NCBI RefSeq assembly: GCF_006210265.1
Contig: NZ_VCNC01000002.1
Location: 663,091-727,090 of the forward strand
Origin: Desulfovibrio sp. UCD-KL4C
GTDB taxonomy: Bacteria > Desulfobacterota > Desulfovibrionia > Desulfovibrionales > Desulfovibrionaceae
DNA length: 64,000 bases
Direction of reading: 5' to 3'
Shown: in pieces, positions 49,903 through 59,783 of the stretch
Numbering within the stretch: position 1 is the first letter of the stretch
Layout of the letters: every line of letters starts with the position of its first letter
The notes under the pieces: generated by a model
The model's database searches: none
Seen by the model: the letters and a program-made list of their open reading frames with translations, nothing else
What the model was told of the DNA's origin: nothing
Program-made: the position numbers and the translations under genes

Positions 49903-51738
49903 ATGTATAATACTATTATATCATCATTAGACATCATCAGTTTCTTAATTATATTTTTAACAGTATGTTTAGTGCTACACAATTCACTAAAATTAAAAGA
50001 GATTAGAAATTCAATTCTAATTTTCCTGTTAATATTTGAACTATTTTACCTCTCATTCATGATTATCGAGTGGCTTGGCATTTCAAATCGCTTTGAAATG
50101 TTTGAAAACTATACTGGAGCAACACTACCGCTTTGGTGGCTATTTTTATTCTATTCACTAACCCAAACAATTCTAATGAAAGATATAGCTGATAGAGAAG
50201 AACTATTTAATCAAGCTCTTGATGTCACACAAGACGGACTTTGGGATTGGGACATTTTAACTGGTGATGTTTTTTACAGTTCACAGTGGTTTTCAATGTT
50301 AGGGTATAAAATCGGTGATTTTCCAAACAGCTATTCTACATGGCGTAACTTAATTCATCCTGATGATCTCACAGAAATTGAAACTGAAGTTTTGCGACAT
50401 TTTGAACTAAATGAATGTTTTGAAATTGAAGTCAGAATGCGCAGCAAATCAAAGAAATGGATATGGATTATGAGCAGGGGGAAGGTCGTCAAAAGAGACT
50501 CTAGCGGTAATCCTGAACGCATGGTCGGCACTCATATTGATATCAGCAGCAGAAAAATTAAAGAAGCAGAAATTAAAAAACTTCAATCATACTTATCAAG
50601 TATTATAAACTCTATGCCTTCAATCCTTATAGGAATAGACTTAGATTATAAAATAACATTTTGGAACTCTGAAGCAGAATTGGCTACTGGTTTTGATTCA
50701 AAAACAGTTACTGGTTATCCTTTAACTGTTTTTTTCCCAAGACTTGAACAGGAAATGAATATTATCCGTCAAGCAATTGATACTGGAAAAACTCAAACAG
50801 TATACAATATAATCCGAGAGTCTAAGAATAAGAAACTATATGACAATATATATGTTTTTCCCGTTAAAACAAAAGATTTAAGCGGAATAATAATAAGGAT
50901 TGATGACGTTACTGAAAAAAATAATATGGAAGAACTGATTGTTCAATCAGATAAGATGCTTTCTTTAGGCGGGGTTGCCGCTGGAATGGCGCATGAAATT
51001 AATAATCCTTTGTCCGCAATCATAGGCTATGCACAAAATATCAATAGACGCTTGTTTGAACCCTTACAAAAAAATAAATCAACCGCAAAAGAACTCGCAA
51101 TACCTTTTAAATCGATCAGTAGATATGCCAAAAAAAGAGGTATTGATTCCATGTTAGATAAAATTGCAGAATCAGGTGAACGATCTTCAAAGTTAGTAAG
51201 AAATATGCTTAATTTCAGTCGTAAAAGCTCTCAAGAAATATCCATTGTGAATATTAAAGACTTATTACAAGAGACGCTTGATCTAGTACTAAATACTTCT
51301 GACTGGAATGACAAAAAAATAAGAAATATTGATATTGATATAGCTCATGAATATCAAAAAAATATACCAGATATCTCTTGTGATAGAAATATGATTCAAC
51401 AAGTTCTGTTTAATATCTTTCAAAATGATATTGAAGCCATGGATGAAAAGAAATATCTAACAGAAAAACCTTGTATAAAAATACGACTGTATACCGAACA
51501 GGATAACCTAATTATTGAAATTGAAGATAATGGTCCTGGTATGGATAAAGAGATTCAAAGCCAGATTTTCAACGCCTTCTTTACTACTAAAGAAATCGGT
51601 AAAGGTACCGGACTTGGATTATCAATTTCATATTTTATTATTACGGAACTGCATAATGGGATTATGGAAGTTCACTCGTCTGTTGAAAACTTTACTTGTT
51701 TTACCATCAAACTACCCATCAAAGCAGATCACCAATAA
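49903..51738 (+). CDS. Membrane PAS-PAS sensor histidine kinase
   Basis: 611 residues. Three N-terminal membrane spans (within 1-92); PAS_3-type domain (DGLWDWDILTGDVFYSSQW, about 105-215); a second PAS (about 225-340); HisKA with AAGMAHEINNPLSAI; and HATPase with IEDNGPGMD and GKGTGLGLSIS. It should autophosphorylate in response to a cytoplasmic or membrane cue. No response regulator is adjacent. It is AT-rich compared with neighbours and is coupled to the small membrane protein upstream. Confidence 0.9.
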   Translation: MYNTIISSLDIISFLIIFLTVCLVLHNSLKLKEIRNSILIFLLIFELFYLSFMIIEWLGISNRFEMFENYTGATLPLWWLFLFYSLTQTILMKDIADREELFNQALDVTQDGLWDWDILTGDVFYSSQWFSMLGYKIGDFPNSYSTWRNLIHPDDLTEIETEVLRHFELNECFEIEVRMRSKSKKWIWIMSRGKVVKRDSSGNPERMVGTHIDISSRKIKEAEIKKLQSYLSSIINSMPSILIGIDLDYKITFWNSEAELATGFDSKTVTGYPLTVFFPRLEQEMNIIRQAIDTGKTQTVYNIIRESKNKKLYDNIYVFPVKTKDLSGIIIRIDDVTEKNNMEELIVQSDKMLSLGGVAAGMAHEINNPLSAIIGYAQNINRRLFEPLQKNKSTAKELAIPFKSISRYAKKRGIDSMLDKIAESGERSSKLVRNMLNFSRKSSQEISIVNIKDLLQETLDLVLNTSDWNDKKIRNIDIDIAHEYQKNIPDISCDRNMIQQVLFNIFQNDIEAMDEKKYLTEKPCIKIRLYTEQDNLIIEIEDNGPGMDKEIQSQIFNAFFTTKEIGKGTGLGLSISYFIITELHNGIMEVHSSVENFTCFTIKLPIKADHQ

Positions 51739-51760
51739 GTCTTTTTCCCCAGTATTATAA

Positions 51761-51793
51761 AAAACAAAGCCGACCTTAGAAAAGATCGGCTTT
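51761..51793. terminator. Terminator between kinase and CBS protein gene
   Basis: AAAGCCGA-c-CTT pairs with AAG-a-TCGGCTTT. On the minus strand the stem is followed by TTTGTTTTTT, so it terminates the CBS gene; on the plus strand it may also stop the kinase transcript. Confidence 0.78.
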
Positions 51794-51816
51794 GCTAAAA
51801 CTTTAAACATAAAACA

Positions 51817-52497
51817 TTAAAATTCAATTTTAAATGTCTCACCTTTATGCACGTAATATCTTAGATCGTAAGTTTTTCTCAAATGAGCAACTAAAGAGTC
51901 TACAGTATCTTCATCAAGCCTCTGAACCCAGATAAAAACCTGTCTGCATCCGTGATCGATACCTTCGTAAGAAGTAATCACAGTTGAAAGTCTGACACCT
52001 CTTGCCCACAAATCGCTCAAAACGTCTTCCAGAGCTGAGGCTGAATCTTCCAGCATAAACGCAAATTGAGAACTCCCACGATTTACGCCAGTTACTGTTG
52101 TCAAAAACCTATAGATATCGACTTCGGTAATAATACCGACAAGCCCGAACTCATCAACAACAGGGAGTCCTCCAATTTTATTATCAAGCAAAATACCAGC
52201 GGCAACTTCCATACACGTATCAGGAGCTACAACAAAAGGATCATGAGTCATAATATCTTTAATCTTAAGTCCCTTCAAGCCTTCACCTTCAATAGAAGCC
52301 CTATCTCCGGCTAAATACTTTGAAGGCATCGCATCACGGATATCCCTGTCTGAAACTATACCGACAACAAGACCGGAAGCTTCAGTGACCGGAATCTGTC
52401 TGATTCCGACTTCCCTCATCATTTCAACGGCGCTATCTATAGACACACTAGGAACGAGGGTTAAAACCTCTTTGGTCATCCAATCCTTTACTAGCAT
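51817..52497 (-). CDS. CBS-pair protein with ACT-like C-terminus
   Basis: 226 residues. Two CBS motifs (VKDWMTKEVLTL...VGIVSDRDIRD and IKDIMTHDPFVV...VGIITEVDIYR) form a Bateman module that should bind an adenine nucleotide. The last 80 residues look like an ACT-type fold (FAFMLEDSASALEDVLSDLWARGVRL). Similar proteins are annotated as acetoin-utilisation AcuB-like. AGGAG stands before the ATG. Monocistronic. Confidence 0.85.
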   Translation of the reverse strand: MLVKDWMTKEVLTLVPSVSIDSAVEMMREVGIRQIPVTEASGLVVGIVSDRDIRDAMPSKYLAGDRASIEGEGLKGLKIKDIMTHDPFVVAPDTCMEVAAGILLDNKIGGLPVVDEFGLVGIITEVDIYRFLTTVTGVNRGSSQFAFMLEDSASALEDVLSDLWARGVRLSTVITSYEGIDHGCRQVFIWVQRLDEDTVDSLVAHLRKTYDLRYYVHKGETFKIEF

Positions 52498-52590
52498 ATA
52501 TAACTCCTAACAATTCATTAATCCAAAACCTGATGAATACTCTTCCGAAGCAGTTAAAAAGTCAAAAGAAACAACTGTGACTCGTGACTG

Positions 52591-53343
52591 CTAAAAGACT
52601 TCCCCATAAGCAAATAGAACTTCATAAGAAGCTCTTACCCCCTGCTCTCCACCATATTTTTTTTCGTATTCTTTAATAAAATTTAAATATTTAGACTTTC
52701 CCCATGAAATACTTCCGCTTGAGGCCACTGCGCCAGTTCGTTTATGATTCCGTAAAAACTCTATAACTGAAGGGAAATATACTTCGTGTCGCATTCTATT
52801 AAAACTGACGCGGACATTCGAAATGCCAGAAATAATTCCCATATAAAATTCAGCATCTTTTAGTTCTTTTACAGAACCGAACCCCGTTTTTAAACTGATA
52901 TCTGCAAGCTCACAAAGCGTTCCTTTAACAAAAATTGCAATGGTAAAACATCCTCCGCGCTTCAACATTTTAAAACTTTGAGGAATGGATTCTTCTGGAT
53001 TTGAATACCATTGCATAGCTGAAGAACTAACAAGCAAATCAAATTGTTTTTTTTGTAGAGGAATATTTTCACCATCCGCCGCAACTAATAAAGGTACTGA
53101 TAATTTTTTCTGTTCCAAAAGCATGGGGAGCACTAAATCCAGAGACACATAAGAATCAAATACAATTCTATCTTTCAGCTCACTAAATAGAAAACCGACA
53201 CCTGAACCAACATCTAAAACTTTTTTAAACTGTCCTTCAGGGCAATATTGAGCGCATTGAAAAGCCACTTTCTTTTGAACAGAAGCCGCATCACCATAAC
53301 AGGCTGCGGCTTTACCGAAACATTGCTTAATCCTATTTTTCAC
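52591..53343 (-). CDS. bioC: Malonyl-ACP O-methyltransferase
   Basis: 250 residues. The N-terminal CFGKAAACYGDAASVQKKVA is the BioC signature, and the SAM site is VLDVGSGVGFLF, with DLLVSSSAMQWYSNPE downstream. It caps malonyl-ACP by methylation to prime pimelate synthesis by the fatty acid system. It starts 4 bases after the hydrolase gene, last in a bioF-hydrolase-bioC operon. Confidence 0.9.
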   Translation of the reverse strand: MKNRIKQCFGKAAACYGDAASVQKKVAFQCAQYCPEGQFKKVLDVGSGVGFLFSELKDRIVFDSYVSLDLVLPMLLEQKKLSVPLLVAADGENIPLQKKQFDLLVSSSAMQWYSNPEESIPQSFKMLKRGGCFTIAIFVKGTLCELADISLKTGFGSVKELKDAEFYMGIISGISNVRVSFNRMRHEVYFPSVIEFLRNHKRTGAVASSGSISWGKSKYLNFIKEYEKKYGGEQGVRASYEVLFAYGEVF

Positions 53344-53347
53344 GCTC

Positions 53348-53947
53348 TTAAGGCCCCTTAATCAAATTTATTATTTCACTTTCAGAGACTTTATGACCAC
53401 TTTCAAGTCTAAGAATCCTTGCTTGTGGAAGAATTTGTGCAACAGAATCAAAAGCGGCTTCTTTTACAATCTTATCTTTATTTCCATGAACAAGTACTAA
53501 ATTCGCTAAAGAAGAACCGTCTGCAAAATCGATTCGGGAACATATAAGATATTCAAGCCCTGCTATAAGTGCATCGACATTTTCTTCAGCTAAAGAAAGA
53601 TCTAACTTTTCACCACAATTATTATGAAAAGAACGAACAACAACAGCAGGATTTTTATGTAATCCTGAAATCATCTTCCTTAAGATTTTTTCATGAAATG
53701 AATCGATAAAAGACAAAAACGGAGCGATTAAAATCACCTGATCATACATAGAAAATAAATGGGAACATTCTTTCAATAATATATGCGCCCCTGTTGACCA
53801 TCCCACAATGATTTTACCGCCAGTAAGATAATCAGGTAACTCTTCCGGGATGAAGTCCACAAAAGGAATTAAAAAATCACCAGATTCGGCTAAAACAGGA
53901 TATTGCTCTTTTACCGTTGCCCATCCGCCGACAAAAGTTAAACTCAC
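53348..53947 (-). CDS. Alpha/beta hydrolase, probable pimeloyl-ACP methyl ester esterase
   Basis: 199 residues, shorter than BioH. Nucleophile elbow GWSTG (Ser near residue 51), an acid in VHGNKDKIV and His in ESGHKVSE give a complete triad in the right order. FVGGWAT at the N-terminus resembles the oxyanion region of BioG/BioH. Between bioF and bioC, with a 4-base ATGA overlap with bioF, it should remove the methyl group that BioC adds. Whether it is BioG-, BioH- or another class cannot be decided by eye. Confidence 0.8.
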   Translation of the reverse strand: MSLTFVGGWATVKEQYPVLAESGDFLIPFVDFIPEELPDYLTGGKIIVGWSTGAHILLKECSHLFSMYDQVILIAPFLSFIDSFHEKILRKMISGLHKNPAVVVRSFHNNCGEKLDLSLAEENVDALIAGLEYLICSRIDFADGSSLANLVLVHGNKDKIVKEAAFDSVAQILPQARILRLESGHKVSESEIINLIKGP

Positions 53948-55122
53948 GATAAAATCTCTTTTCTAAGGGTAACAAAAGCACGCTTAACTTTTTCAATATC
54001 AGCGTTTGTTAAGTCCGCGCGCAGTGAAAGTCTAAGACGGGCAGTATTCATAGGAACCGTCGGGGGTCGGATTGCCGCAGTATAAATCCCCTCTTCCATA
54101 AGATAATCCTGAGCCTGCAATGCAAGCTTATTTGAACCTAAAAGAACCGGAATAATCTGGCTTTCAGAGTTCCCGCAATCAAAGCCTTCACTTTCGAGAA
54201 TTTTTTTCAAAGCCCGACTATGATCAAGAACCCTTTCCCCCATAGAAGGGTCAGTCGAAACTAATCTAAGAGAAGCTATATTGGCTCCGACTACAGCAGG
54301 AGGAAGCGCAGTTGAAAAAACAAATGAGCGCCCTTTATTTCTGAGAAAAGATATTAAATCGGAACGACCTGAAACCATCCCGCCATGCGATCCGAATGCT
54401 TTTGAAAAAGCTCCCATATGTAAATCAACAAGATTTGAAACCTTTCGTTCAAAACAAAGTCCTTTCCCTGCACCAAATACCCCCTCAGCGTGGGCTTCAT
54501 CAACTACAAGCATAACATTATAGAATTTGCAAATTTGGGAGATTTCCTCAATATGGGCAAGATCACCATCCATGCTGAAAATGGTATCAGTAATTAAGAT
54601 TTTAGATAATGAATCTTTAAACGATTCAAGACGCTTTTTTAAGTGTTCAATGTCATTATGTTGATAACGAGCGTGCTTGGCTCCTGACATTTTAATCCCG
54701 TCGAGAATGCTGGCATGATTAAGCTTATCTGAAAAAACCACTGTTTGCCGATTAGCAAAGGAATCTATAATCGCTAGATTTGCGGCATAACCAGATGAAA
54801 AAAGCATCGCCTCTTCCTGCTCCTTGAACTGTGCAAACTCGTGCTCCAAAATATCGTACAATTTGAAATTGCCTGTTACCAAACGTGAAGCAGCAGCCCC
54901 CGTTCCATAATCACAAATAGCTTGAATAGAAGCAGATTTGAGACGTTCATCACTGGCAAGCCCAAGATAATCGTTAGAAGCAAGGTTCAAAAATTTTCGT
55001 CCCTTAAACGAAAGCTCTTTCTCCGCTCCGTTATCAATGGAAGGGATCTTCCTGAGAAGAGAAGCTTCTTCAAGTTCAGCAAGCTTTGTCTCAATAGATA
55101 AATTAAACCATTTTGATATCAT
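53944..55122 (-). CDS. bioF: 8-amino-7-oxononanoate synthase
   Basis: 392 residues, fold-type-I PLP enzyme of the alpha-oxoamine synthase family. ASNDYLGLA, GTGAAASRLVTGN, FSSGYAANLAI, the PLP Asp in VVDEAHAEGVFG and Schiff-base Lys in GAFSKAFGSHGG are present. It condenses pimeloyl-ACP with alanine. First gene of the biotin-precursor operon; GGAG lies about 10 bases before the ATG. The 170 bases upstream separate it from the prophage. Confidence 0.93.
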   Translation of the reverse strand: MISKWFNLSIETKLAELEEASLLRKIPSIDNGAEKELSFKGRKFLNLASNDYLGLASDERLKSASIQAICDYGTGAAASRLVTGNFKLYDILEHEFAQFKEQEEAMLFSSGYAANLAIIDSFANRQTVVFSDKLNHASILDGIKMSGAKHARYQHNDIEHLKKRLESFKDSLSKILITDTIFSMDGDLAHIEEISQICKFYNVMLVVDEAHAEGVFGAGKGLCFERKVSNLVDLHMGAFSKAFGSHGGMVSGRSDLISFLRNKGRSFVFSTALPPAVVGANIASLRLVSTDPSMGERVLDHSRALKKILESEGFDCGNSESQIIPVLLGSNKLALQAQDYLMEEGIYTAAIRPPTVPMNTARLRLSLRADLTNADIEKVKRAFVTLRKEILS

Positions 55123-55243
55123 AAAAATCCAAACTCCACCTACTCGGATGAGTGGTATGAAATATGTTGAATAACTTCAAAAAAACGACCCGTGAAAAGA
55201 AAAATATATTTCATAGCGCAGAATGGCAACCCTGTTTTTATCA

Positions 55244-55275
55244 TAAAAAAACGGGACACTTAAATAAGTGTCCCG
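55244..55275 (-). terminator. Terminator of the prophage tail operon
   Basis: Ten-base perfect stem CGGGACACTT/AAGTGTCCCG followed on the minus strand by seven T's, 19 bases past the last prophage stop codon. Confidence 0.9.
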
Positions 55276-55293
55276 CAATCTAAAGTTATTGTA

Positions 55294-55518
55294 TTATTTC
55301 AAAATCTCATCAACAACGTTACTACCCATGATTGAAGCAAGCACATGCTTATAATCTTCAACAGCAGCATTCCCACCCACACAAATTTTTTTCCATGCTG
55401 TGCGTGTCCTTTCGCTTATCTGGCTGGTATCAAAATCCTTTGAATCTCGCATTGCCGGAATTTCGCGATGAATTGAAACACCTGACTGCTGTTCAACTTT
55501 ATGTATGAGCTTGCTCAT
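55294..55518 (-). CDS. Small phage protein after the tail fibre
   Basis: 74 residues, soluble, mixed charge (RTRTAWKKICVGGNAAVEDYKHVLASIMG), probably helical. Its ATG overlaps the fibre stop by one base (TAATG) and AGGAG stands upstream, so it is coupled to the fibre. It could be a fibre assembly chaperone, which phages often encode there; the sequence itself gives no family. Confidence 0.6.
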   Translation of the reverse strand: MSKLIHKVEQQSGVSIHREIPAMRDSKDFDTSQISERTRTAWKKICVGGNAAVEDYKHVLASIMGSNVVDEILK

Positions 55519-58500
55519 TATAATTTCTCCTGAATATAAATTTTACCGTCAGTAAAGCGTATATCTTCCGGTGACCGCACAGCCATTGCAAGCTGTTTAT
55601 TATCCTCGTTTTCTGGAAGAACTATTTTATCCGAAGTTATTTTAATCTTCCCGTCTGATAATTCAGAAGTATAGCCTGTAGGAAATAATGTGTACCTGTC
55701 AGGGATTGCTACTTTAGCCGGAACCTTTACGAGCGGGGTTTCTAGATTAACTGTAGTCGTAGTGGTAAAAGCGCCCTCTAACAGCTCTAACTCCCCTATA
55801 GCTACATATTCACCGGAACTTGAACCATTATTAGCGGATATTGATAGCTTAAAAAATCTATAATCAACAGCCGTAGATAAAGAGTACTCCTTAATCTCCC
55901 CTTCCGTCCAAGATGATTGATCCGTTACATTATCTACTTCTGTCCAATCCGTTCCATTCATAGAACCATACATTATCCAAGATTTGGGGCATCGTTGCGG
56001 GAACCATGTTCCTAGCATAGGGGCGGATATTCTATACTTAGTGACACGTTTTGCCTCTCCAAAATCAATTATTAAGTCTGTTGGATCTACAAAAACAGCA
56101 GAGAAAGCATCTAAAACACCACCAAGCTTATCACCTATTTTCCACGGATACCATGATCCGGCATAATTGCGGTTGCTAGTTATTGTAACTCCGTCGGTTG
56201 TTTCTCCAGTCATTGTGGGGATGAGGCTTACGTCCTCCGACACAGAAACTTGATCACTTACACTGGAAACCTTTGCATCTATCGTATCATCACATAAAAT
56301 ATTATTATGAATCCCACCTTCAACAAAGATTTTATCTTTTATTGATTCGCTAGAAGCTAAAACAATCTGGGATGCTGTTGTCGATTCATCAATAAAAGCA
56401 GGCAAAGTGCTTTCTATTGAAGTAGATCCGAGTGTAGCTACCTCTGCGGATGTTAGCCCTCTGTCAAATACCCGTACTTCTGATAACGTGGTGTCTACCC
56501 TAAAGGACTGAATACCTACTGTATAACCAGCTACTTGGGCTTTATTTGCTATAACCTTCCCGTCTACCTCAACAGTCGTAACCCCGTTAACACTATTCGA
56601 TGTTAGATAATGCCAATTTCCATCATCAAATTCAGAGTTATCTCTTGCAACAAATTCTGCGTTTGCGGCATTTATATATACAGCGTTTGCAGCTAACCCA
56701 ACCGTTCCCAAACTTACATTGGCTGATATTTGTGCAGGAAGTCCCTTAAAGTAGAAACCATAACAACAAGTCTTATTTGACACAAAATAAGACTCAACAT
56801 TTTTAGTTGCGCTGAAGTTGGCACCTTGTCTATCCCCACGATCAATAAATGTAATGTTATCAGTATTTATGACTACAGATTTTGCACCATAGTTAGATGC
56901 ATCACCGTTGAATGGGTAATACATCTTACATGACCCATCTCCGAACAAGTCGAGTATATCAAGATTAGGATTCGTAGGAGTTACTTTTTCCGCTATTTCA
57001 AGTTTAGGGCCAATATATTCACCAACTCCTCCTGCCCCTAGGGCAAAGACGTTATTAATTCTACGTGAGGCGTATTGTGGTGGGGCGGTCAAACCGAAAG
57101 AGGTTATATCAGTAGTATATATGCCATCTGCGAAAGTGACTATTCCCGCTACTCCTGCAACACCGTCAATAAATAGATGCTCACCACTAATAATATCTTC
57201 TGATGTATCTAAAGTTGTTGCAGTTGTCCCTGCCCCAACAGTAAGGAGGTCACCCTGTAATGGATTTTGAAATACTTTTGTCGGAGCGGCAGGCAGATTA
57301 ATAACGCATGAGTTCTCAGTGGATGCTTCTATTATTTCAAGGGCATCAACTTGAATATTTGTTCCACTAGATGAATTTGAAAATTCAAATTTTAATTGAT
57401 CAAATGTAACAAGATTAGAAAAAATAAAATCTTGCCACTGGCTGTTTCCCCAATTCAAGTTTTTTTGCGTGTCCACCACCGTCCATGCACTTGCTCCAAT
57501 TTTGGAGCTAACGGTAATATTTTTAGGCATGCTTACTGCATTACTATAAGATCTTAGTCTATATTTATATGCTGTTTTCTGCTCGCTAAGTGCAACGGTT
57601 ACTGTGCCAGTTGATACTCCCGACTCAAATGTGTGGAATGATGCCGAAGCATCATCAACTCCATCTGCGGTAATCCATCCTTCTGTTGAACTGTTTATAT
57701 GCCCACCATCCGTTATGGTGCAACCATCCGTAGTTTCTGCTTTCATAGTAGGGATAATATTTTCACCTGATTCACTCTCAAGTGTAACATCTCTAACTAA
57801 AACCCTGCCTTGATCTGTCTCAAGGATCATACCTTTTATAAGCTTTTCAATAACCTTAAGGGAGGTTGCTGTAGTTCCGTCTAAAATTGTAAAGCCGCCA
57901 GAAGAAACCTCAACCTCCATTTGACCGCTGACAATCTGTTTTTCATTACCAGCCCCGACAGAAAAAGCTGGAGACTTGATAACCTCATCATCAATAGTCG
58001 CGCCCGGCCAGCCCATAAAATCATTCGTAAAGGCCATTGTCGGACCGTCTTGAATCGGAACATATTTAACCAAAAGGTTATAATTAGCTGTTTCAGAATA
58101 AATTTCACCGCGCTTACGCTTCACAACTTTCAAAGAGTGACGGGTATCAACATCAACGTTTCCTAGAGTCCATTTAATAGCAGATCCAACCAGCGTAGCA
58201 GATCCGAATTCTGAAACATCAATTTCATAATTTACTAAAGAGTCCTCCACATAATCAACGATACTCACCTCAACCGTAGAGCCTTCATTTGCGCTTTTCG
58301 GTCCGGAAAGGACAGGCGTACGACTGCGAAGATGTTCAATGCCATCCCATGCTATAGCTTCTGCTTCACTTTGCGCGTATTCAGCTGCAGCCTGAGCTGT
58401 TTCAGCTCCTATTTTTGCTGTCTCAGCCGCAATCTGTGCAGCCTCGGATTTACTAAAGGCAGATTCTGCGCCGGCACGGGCAGTAGCTGAATCATTACGA

Positions 58501-58958
58501 GCCGTAATGATATTACGCATAAACTCCTGTGGCATAAGCTGATCTTCAGCAGGAGTAGAAATATCATATTTTAATGCTCGTGCAACCTGTTCCTGCAACT
58601 GCTGATCACGCATAACGCCGCGATCAAAAGCTTCGTTAAGCAATCCAGCAGAAAAAGGATCATTATCTACAAGTTCAAGTTCTTGTGAATAAGCAATTTC
58701 CCTGTAAAAAGTTAAACTATCACCCGGTTGCAAAGGAGAACCTGATACGGGATACATTGCCTTGCCGCCGGAATCATTTCCTGTTTCTGATACGAGTTTA
58801 AAATCACTGCCTACGACCAACTCCCTTTCAATTCCGAAACTGTCGCGCACAACTGCCGCAAGGTCTTCTTCTTTGAAAATCTTAAAATTAAAATCAAACA
58901 ACGTTTGAACACCGTCACCTGCAAAAGTGATAGTGTTACTACTTGATACCACTGTCAT
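55518..58958 (-). CDS. T7-like tail fibre/adsorption protein
   Basis: 1146 residues. The N-terminal 150 residues match the T7 fibre attachment domain (ITFAGDGVQTLFDFNFKIF, GDSLTFYREI, LNEAFDR). An alanine-rich coiled coil follows (about 150-205). The shaft and receptor region contains two discoidin-like segments (one around residues 430-560, one near 980-1090 with SWIMYGSMNGTDWTEV and FFKLSIS) and a concanavalin/LamG-like domain (about 700-870). Such domains bind glycans on the host surface. A terminator and the 31-bp phage repeat lie upstream, so it starts its own transcript. Confidence 0.88.
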   Translation of the reverse strand: MTVVSSSNTITFAGDGVQTLFDFNFKIFKEEDLAAVVRDSFGIERELVVGSDFKLVSETGNDSGGKAMYPVSGSPLQPGDSLTFYREIAYSQELELVDNDPFSAGLLNEAFDRGVMRDQQLQEQVARALKYDISTPAEDQLMPQEFMRNIITARNDSATARAGAESAFSKSEAAQIAAETAKIGAETAQAAAEYAQSEAEAIAWDGIEHLRSRTPVLSGPKSANEGSTVEVSIVDYVEDSLVNYEIDVSEFGSATLVGSAIKWTLGNVDVDTRHSLKVVKRKRGEIYSETANYNLLVKYVPIQDGPTMAFTNDFMGWPGATIDDEVIKSPAFSVGAGNEKQIVSGQMEVEVSSGGFTILDGTTATSLKVIEKLIKGMILETDQGRVLVRDVTLESESGENIIPTMKAETTDGCTITDGGHINSSTEGWITADGVDDASASFHTFESGVSTGTVTVALSEQKTAYKYRLRSYSNAVSMPKNITVSSKIGASAWTVVDTQKNLNWGNSQWQDFIFSNLVTFDQLKFEFSNSSSGTNIQVDALEIIEASTENSCVINLPAAPTKVFQNPLQGDLLTVGAGTTATTLDTSEDIISGEHLFIDGVAGVAGIVTFADGIYTTDITSFGLTAPPQYASRRINNVFALGAGGVGEYIGPKLEIAEKVTPTNPNLDILDLFGDGSCKMYYPFNGDASNYGAKSVVINTDNITFIDRGDRQGANFSATKNVESYFVSNKTCCYGFYFKGLPAQISANVSLGTVGLAANAVYINAANAEFVARDNSEFDDGNWHYLTSNSVNGVTTVEVDGKVIANKAQVAGYTVGIQSFRVDTTLSEVRVFDRGLTSAEVATLGSTSIESTLPAFIDESTTASQIVLASSESIKDKIFVEGGIHNNILCDDTIDAKVSSVSDQVSVSEDVSLIPTMTGETTDGVTITSNRNYAGSWYPWKIGDKLGGVLDAFSAVFVDPTDLIIDFGEAKRVTKYRISAPMLGTWFPQRCPKSWIMYGSMNGTDWTEVDNVTDQSSWTEGEIKEYSLSTAVDYRFFKLSISANNGSSSGEYVAIGELELLEGAFTTTTTVNLETPLVKVPAKVAIPDRYTLFPTGYTSELSDGKIKITSDKIVLPENEDNKQLAMAVRSPEDIRFTDGKIYIQEKL

Positions 58959-59026
58959 AAATTTCTCCTCAAAAAGTTACTGATATATAAAACCCCGTCC
59001 TTATACTTTCAGTTTATTTTGAAGAC

Positions 59027-59057
59027 CGGACATGAAACAGCCGAGTCAGGTCCGGAG
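59027..59057 (-). repeat. Phage 31-bp dyad repeat, copy A (before tail fibre)
   Basis: Starts CGGACATGAA and ends TCAGGTCCGGAG on the plus strand; it is identical to copy B at 27 of 31 positions. CCGGAC/GTCCGG arms give dyad symmetry. It lies between the preceding terminator and the fibre start, 68 bases upstream of the latter. Confidence 0.75.
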
Positions 59058-59061
59058 AGAT

Positions 59062-59100
59062 AAAAAAATGCGGACAAATTCATTCGAATTTGTCCGCATT
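59062..59100 (-). terminator. Terminator after the core-like protein gene
   Basis: Perfect 15-base stem AATGCGGACAAATTC/GAATTTGTCCGCATT followed on the minus strand by seven T's. Confidence 0.92.
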
Positions 59101-59129
59101 AAAAAATTTAGAAAAATTTTATAGGATTA

Positions 59130-59783
59130 TCAGCTAAGCAAGTTTGTAATATGATCGGTGGTCTTATCTACAAGAGAAGCTCCAATACTATCAACTTTAT
59201 TATCATAACTATGATCTGACTGATTCTTATTAAGTGTAGCACTGCTGGTTGCTGACCACACAGACATATCACCTTGGTCCTCATATCTGCTTGCCGAAAT
59301 ATCTGCCTGATATTTCACAATTTCAGCATCATAACGAGCCTGTTTGATTGTATCTTCTTTAACATCCACAATTGATCCTGAATCAAGCCGCACACCTTTA
59401 TAACCACTTAACGAGTGCTCTCTACGATATAACTCACGGCGCAATGTAGCCAATTTTATTTCTGCATCCTGCCGGACAAGCTGTGCTTCTTTATAATTTG
59501 TGTCGCGGCTATATACTCCACGCTGAATATTATTAGTTCTTTGCAAGTCAGCCATTTGTGAATTATATGCAGCCTCACTTTGGGCATTGCTGCTGTTAAA
59601 AACCGATTTTCCAAAATCTGTCATCATACTGATTCCGGCTTTTGGATCAAATCCTCTCACCATTCCAGCCCCTGGGCTTTGAGCAACGGCTGTTCCCCCG
59701 CCACCTCCACCACTACTGCTAAGAGCTCCGCCGACAACACTTGCCGCCATTGATCCGACAGCTACCATTGTTCCTGTTGCCAT
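59130..59783 (-). CDS. Phage virion protein, T7 core/ejection-like
   Basis: 217 residues. A hydrophobic N-terminus with a six-glycine run (SSGGGGGG), then a long helical region (AQSEAAYNSQMADLQRTNNIQRG, LVRQDAEIKLATLRRELYRREHSLSG) as in internal ejection proteins of podoviruses (T7 gp14 position). Its ATG overlaps the stop of the gp13-like gene (TAATG). The role is inferred from position and composition. Confidence 0.6.
   Translation of the reverse strand: MATGTMVAVGSMAASVVGGALSSSGGGGGGTAVAQSPGAGMVRGFDPKAGISMMTDFGKSVFNSSNAQSEAAYNSQMADLQRTNNIQRGVYSRDTNYKEAQLVRQDAEIKLATLRRELYRREHSLSGYKGVRLDSGSIVDVKEDTIKQARYDAEIVKYQADISASRYEDQGDMSVWSATSSATLNKNQSDHSYDNKVDSIGASLVDKTTDHITNLLS

Noticed and set aside
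55123..55243. Prophage attachment site next to bioF
   Set aside because: No tRNA or direct repeat is visible, and the other prophage end lies outside the window, so an att site cannot be called.
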